Assembly: GCA_020631815.1 (NCBI GenBank)
Contig: JACKGW010000028.1
Coordinates: 1 to 8,469, forward strand
Direction: 5' to 3'
Source of the DNA: Planctomycetota bacterium
GTDB taxonomy: Bacteria > Planctomycetota > PLA2 > JAEUHO01
Length of the DNA stretch: 8,469 bases
Shown: positions 5,409-8,469 of the stretch, in pieces
How the letters are laid out: each line of letters begins with the position of its first letter
Numbering within the stretch: position 1 is the stretch's first letter
The notes under the pieces: model-generated
Databases searched by the model: none
Told to the model about the DNA's origin: nothing
Seen by the model: the letters and a program-made list of their open reading frames with translations, nothing else
Program-made: the position numbers and the translations under genes

Positions 5409-7856
5409 TCAGTCGCCCGGCAGGGTGAGTGTCACTTCCGTCGTTTGCTCCGCCCGGATCTCGACGGTCGCCTCGGCACTCGGTTCTCGGCGACCGGACG
5501 CCCATGCCGTGACGCGCCAGCGGCCCGGTGCGAGCAGGAAGTCGCGTGCGTCGCCACCCGGCCAGCGAACCAGGAAGCGGTGATCGTCGAGGTCCGCATC
5601 CAGCGGATGGTGCGCGTTCCAGCGGACCATCAGCTCCCCGGCCGACAATGGCGTGCCGTCCGCGGCGAGAACCCCGCAACGAAGCGTGCCGGCCCTCTGG
5701 ATCTGGAGATCGCGCTGCGTCACCGGGCCGGCAAGCTCGACCACGTCGAAGCTGGTCGGCTGTCCGGGTACCTCGAGGCGGACCCACACGGGCCGGGGCG
5801 GCAGGTCGGAGAAGCGAAAGACCCCGCGTTCATCCGAGTGCGTGGATGCGCCCTCGAACCAGCGCTCGGTGAGCGCGATGCGTGCGCCTCGGATCGGTAC
5901 ACCCTCGGGATCGCGGACGACGCCACGCCACTCGCCCACGACGCCGAAGTGGACCGTGCCCACGTCGAAGTCCGCGCCCGAGGCGAGCTCGGGAACCTGG
6001 AAGTACGCCCGGCGACCATCGGGATGCTCCAGCACGAAGAGCGCGCCTTCGGGGGGATCGGGGGCCCCAAGGTGGAACGATCCGTCAGGTTCCACATCTA
6101 GCGGACCGCCGCCCGACACGGTCCGGGAGTAGGTGTGGAGCCGGGCGCGTCCCCTCCATCCGCCCGCCAAGCGGCCTCGCACCGTGCCCCGTCGACCCAC
6201 GACGATTCGCAGGGGCGTCGCGCCCGGTGTGACGTCCTCCAGGCGCATGGAGCTGCGGTAGCCACGCTCCTCGGCGCCGTCCCAACCGTTCTCGAAGGCC
6301 CGCTCCACGAATCGCATGCTGTTGAAGCCGACGCGAACCTCCACGGTGCCGGCCACGGCAGGCAGGCCTGTCAGGGCGAAGCGGCCCTCGTCATCCGTCT
6401 CGCCGCTCGCATGCACGGAACCTCGGTACCACGCGACGGCCGCGGCGATCGCGGGCCTTCCGTTGGCGTAGACGACGGTTCCCTCCAGTCGTTCGCCGGA
6501 GGCCAGCACCAAGCGAACCCTCACGTCGTCGCCCGGCCCGACGTCGACGTCTTCGTGGAGCGAGCGGCTGCCCTCGGGGAAGGCCTGCACCTCCCAGCGA
6601 CCGGGCGCCACGTCGTGGAACACCGTGGCTCCGTCCTCGAACGGCAGCGCTTCGCGATCGGGAATCGGGTGGCGGCCCCGCGGGGACATCAGGTTGATCG
6701 GCACGCCTCGAATCGGCGTTCCTTCGTCATCTTCGATACGGACCCGAACCGTCGCGGGGGCAGGGAGGACCAAGTCCACGCGCTTCGCTGTTGCATCCGG
6801 ATCAAGCGTGAACGTCTTGGACCTCACCAAGACCGTGTGCTCCCGGGCCACGAGCACGATCCATGGTTCCTCCGGGTCCACCCCCTCGAAGGCGTAGGCA
6901 CCCTCGGGTCCCAGAACGGTCGGCTCCCGGCCGATGGCCCACACCTCCGAGGCACGAGGCACGCTGAACCAGGGGAGGCGGTTCGCCACGGCGCCCACGA
7001 TGCGGGCGGGGAGCAGCCAGACCGCGACGTCCACCGCGGGGTCGCCCCGCGGTGTCGTGACGTGGCCTTCGATGCGAAAGGCGCCGCCCATGCGCAGGTG
7101 CAGGGCCTCGGGCCAGGAGTCCTGGAAGTACGCACGCCCAGGGCGCCAGGGTTCCTTGGTGGCGACCAAGAGCAGGCCCGGTACGTCCGGCAAGCCCTCG
7201 ATGCGAAACTGCCCGCCAGGCCCCGTTGTGGCCGGCGTACCGACCTCGATCGCATACGGACCCTCGGCAATCGGGTCGAAGGCCCGCACCACGGCACCTA
7301 CGACCGGCGCCTCCGAGCCGTGCTCGCTCACATCGCCATCCAGCGCACGACCTGGCGGCAGCTGCACGACGCGCGGCTCCCCGCGCGTCAGCTGGACAAC
7401 GGTCGTCACGTACCCCGGGTGATGGATGCGGACCGGCAGGGGATTGCGGATCGTCTTCCTGTCGATGGCGAGCACGCCCGCGTCGTCCGTCGTGCCGAGC
7501 TCGACCCAGTGCATGCGGGCCGGCAAGGTAGGCATGCGCGACACGTCGGCCTCGCACTCGATGCGGGACCCAGGCAGCGGGGTTCCCTGCTCGTTCTGCA
7601 CCTCGAGGTGAAGCGCAACCTGCGGGCGCTGCGATGCGATGGCCGGACGATTCGTCGTTGGCTCGCCAGCCTCCTGCGGCCGGGGTGGATCCTCCTCGCG
7701 CGACGTGGCGCCCGGCGCCAGACCGGGTTGCGAGGTTGGCCGCTGCTGCACGGGACGCGGCGCGTCAACCTGTGGAGCGCGTTCGTCGTCGGCCAGCAAC
7801 AACACGAGCACCGCAAGCACGGCGAATGCTGCCAGCCATCCAAGCCAACCCCTCAT
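5409..7856 (-). CDS. Membrane-anchored carboxypeptidase regulatory-like multidomain protein
   Basis: An 815-residue protein with one N-terminal membrane segment (about residues 3-22, WLGWLAAFAVLAVLVLLL). A Pro/Gln/Glu-rich linker follows (about 24-78), then a long string of beta-sandwich modules resembling carboxypeptidase regulatory-like (CarboxypepD_reg, transthyretin-like) domains. I count about eight modules, starting near 79, 168, 257, 367, 453, 556, 638 and 721. Many show the family pattern 'G.V.d..G.Pi.ga.V.l' then 't.t.d.eGrF.f.gLp.g...v': GTPIRGVPINLM (379-390), ETDDEGRFALTGLP (486-499), EGVPIRGARIALTE (651-664) and SDERGVFRFSDLP (674-686). The segment lacks a lipobox, so it is probably an uncleaved anchor with the modules outside the membrane. 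No peptidase catalytic domain is present; these modules serve as structural or binding units. It starts 46 bases after the stop of the CxxC membrane protein on the same strand and is probably co-transcribed with it. The upstream Shine-Dalgarno is weak (GGGGG). Ligand is unknown. Confidence 0.9.
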   Translation of the reverse strand: MRGWLGWLAAFAVLAVLVLLLADDERAPQVDAPRPVQQRPTSQPGLAPGATSREEDPPRPQEAGEPTTNRPAIASQRPQVALHLEVQNEQGTPLPGSRIECEADVSRMPTLPARMHWVELGTTDDAGVLAIDRKTIRNPLPVRIHHPGYVTTVVQLTRGEPRVVQLPPGRALDGDVSEHGSEAPVVGAVVRAFDPIAEGPYAIEVGTPATTGPGGQFRIEGLPDVPGLLLVATKEPWRPGRAYFQDSWPEALHLRMGGAFRIEGHVTTPRGDPAVDVAVWLLPARIVGAVANRLPWFSVPRASEVWAIGREPTVLGPEGAYAFEGVDPEEPWIVLVAREHTVLVRSKTFTLDPDATAKRVDLVLPAPATVRVRIEDDEGTPIRGVPINLMSPRGRHPIPDREALPFEDGATVFHDVAPGRWEVQAFPEGSRSLHEDVDVGPGDDVRVRLVLASGERLEGTVVYANGRPAIAAAVAWYRGSVHASGETDDEGRFALTGLPAVAGTVEVRVGFNSMRFVERAFENGWDGAEERGYRSSMRLEDVTPGATPLRIVVGRRGTVRGRLAGGWRGRARLHTYSRTVSGGGPLDVEPDGSFHLGAPDPPEGALFVLEHPDGRRAYFQVPELASGADFDVGTVHFGVVGEWRGVVRDPEGVPIRGARIALTERWFEGASTHSDERGVFRFSDLPPRPVWVRLEVPGQPTSFDVVELAGPVTQRDLQIQRAGTLRCGVLAADGTPLSAGELMVRWNAHHPLDADLDDHRFLVRWPGGDARDFLLAPGRWRVTAWASGRREPSAEATVEIRAEQTTEVTLTLPGD

Positions 7857-7902
7857 GCCCCCAGTCTAGGACGTGCGCAGAGGGCAGGTCGAGGGGCCAG
7901 CC
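7857..7902 (-). promoter_or_regulatory. 46-base spacer between two co-directional genes
   Basis: A short gap between the CxxC membrane protein stop (7903) and the 815-residue protein start (7856). On the minus strand it ends in TGGGGGC just before the ATG, a weak ribosome-binding purine run. No terminator hairpin is evident, which supports one operon. Confidence 0.45.
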
Positions 7903-8412
7903 TCAGCGGTCGGCGGCGGGGGTGTCCTGAGGGGCGTCGTCCGTGGGGACCTCGATGTCGCCCATCACGGCTTCGCCGAGGAGCGGTTCGGGATCGGGCG
8001 CGATCATCCCCTGCAGGTGCGTGACGTCCGGCGGCGGGTTGTCGGGCTCGGGGTGCGAAGGCTCGACCGGGCGGCCGCAGGCCGATAGCCAGAGCGTGGA
8101 CAGCGCGCCGAGCAGGCTCGCGGCGAGCGCTCGCCAACGGTGGGGTGTGGGGGTGCGCGTGCTGCGTTGGTCGTCGAGCGTGACGATCGTCCCGTCGGGG
8201 CGGCGTGTCAGGCGTGTGCAGAGCCGACCGGTCGAGCTGGCCACGAGGGCTTCGCCTTCGGCGCGGGTCATGGCCGAGAGGTCGTGCACGTGGAGCTGGC
8301 ACTGCTGGCAGTAGCGGGTGCGGTCGTCGCCGGCCATGTCGGCCCAGGAAGCCGGGCACGGGGTGGCGATCTTCAGGCCTTCCAGCTGGACGAGGCGCGT
8401 GGGGTTGTCCAT
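7903..8412 (-). CDS. CxxC (zinc-ribbon-like) single-pass membrane protein
   Basis: A 169-residue protein with three parts. An N-terminal Cys-containing module (about 10-80) reads CPASWADMAGDD at 19-30, RYCQQCQLHVHDLSAMTRAE at 33-52, and GRLCTRLTRRPDGTIVTLDD at 62-81. C19, C35, C38 and C65 could bind one metal ion. I recognise this 'CP..W..M.GD...R.C..C...V.nLS.mtr.EAe.L......LC.R..R..DGt..T' pattern as recurring in uncharacterised proteins of Planctomycetota, Myxococcota and Acidobacteriota. I know no assigned function. Next is one membrane segment (about 94-112, RALAASLLGALSTLWLSAC). A Pro/Asp/Glu-rich acidic tail (113-169) then carries two related motifs, GMIAPDPEP and MGDIEVPTD. The ATG at 8412 is chosen because CGGAG lies seven bases upstream; an in-frame GTG at 8445 would add 11 residues without a better site. 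It is probably co-transcribed with the 815-residue gene. Confidence 0.8.
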   Translation of the reverse strand: MDNPTRLVQLEGLKIATPCPASWADMAGDDRTRYCQQCQLHVHDLSAMTRAEGEALVASSTGRLCTRLTRRPDGTIVTLDDQRSTRTPTPHRWRALAASLLGALSTLWLSACGRPVEPSHPEPDNPPPDVTHLQGMIAPDPEPLLGEAVMGDIEVPTDDAPQDTPAADR

Positions 8413-8469
8413 GGGCGAGCTCCGTGGGAGGTGCCCTTCAGACACGGGGAGAGCCGAGGAGTTCCCTGA
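8413..8469 (-). promoter_or_regulatory. Upstream region of the CxxC protein gene
   Basis: The last 57 bases are the 5' region of the minus-strand operon. The minus strand holds CGGAG seven bases before the ATG at 8412. Promoter hexamers are not recognisable in the short stretch available, and any upstream gene lies beyond the window. Confidence 0.4.

Noticed and set aside
6135..8024. Plus-strand open frame (629 codons) opposite the beta-sandwich gene
   Set aside because: His/Arg/Gly-rich with no recognisable domain, and opposite a clearly modular protein; antisense shadow.
8067..8120. LSAC at the end of the CxxC protein's membrane segment as a lipobox
   Set aside because: The Cys is at residue 112, behind a folded cytoplasmic-type module; lipoprotein signal peptides are N-terminal.
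8410..8445. GTG at 8445 as start of the CxxC protein
   Set aside because: It adds 11 residues outside the recognisable module; the ATG at 8412 has CGGAG at good spacing.
1..8469. CRISPR array, insertion sequence, or integrase/transposase
   Set aside because: No regularly spaced repeats, no terminal inverted repeats with a transposase, and no recombinase gene are visible.

Overview
The window is about 8.5 kb of very GC-rich DNA, with G or C dominating third codon positions. Coding density is high. The gene content suggests a Planctomycetota-like or Myxococcota-like bacterium: a secreted WD40 propeller, a secreted HEAT-repeat protein, a membrane-anchored string of carboxypeptidase-regulatory-like beta-sandwich domains, and a small Cys-rich membrane protein. 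This is inference from gene style; no marker gene here fixes the taxonomy.

Layout. (1) Positions 2-2073 (+) hold a two-gene ABC export cassette: an ATPase whose 5' end lies outside the window, and an ABC-2 type permease that overlaps it by 4 bases (ATGA). (2) Positions 2074-2321 are a convergent spacer containing inverted repeats but no gene. (3) Positions 2322-3293 (-) encode a secreted WD40 protein with seven recognisable blades, but the frame is interrupted in blade 2 by one TGA codon at 3033-3035. (4) A 74-base divergent spacer separates it from a (+) gene at 3368-5398 for a secreted 676-residue HEAT-repeat protein. (5) After a 10-base convergent gap, two (-) genes follow in the order 8412->7903 then 7856->5409. 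The first encodes a 169-residue CxxC protein with one membrane segment. The second encodes an 815-residue N-terminally anchored protein with about eight beta-sandwich modules.

How they fit together. The ABC genes form a self-contained exporter. The WD40 and HEAT proteins share a divergent promoter region, and both carry signal peptides, so both are probably extracytoplasmic protein-binding scaffolds. The two right-hand genes look like a small operon for envelope proteins. None of these gives a specific pathway.

The most unusual signal is the TGA inside the WD40 gene. The frame is continuous and propeller-like on both sides. The TGA lies three codons before a Cys codon, as UxxC would require. 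It is followed by a small hairpin whose loop GGUC sits where bacterial SECIS loops are expected. A plain nonsense mutation or sequencing error remains the simpler explanation, because TGA ends most genes here and Trp is common at that blade position. The selenocysteine idea is nevertheless directly testable.
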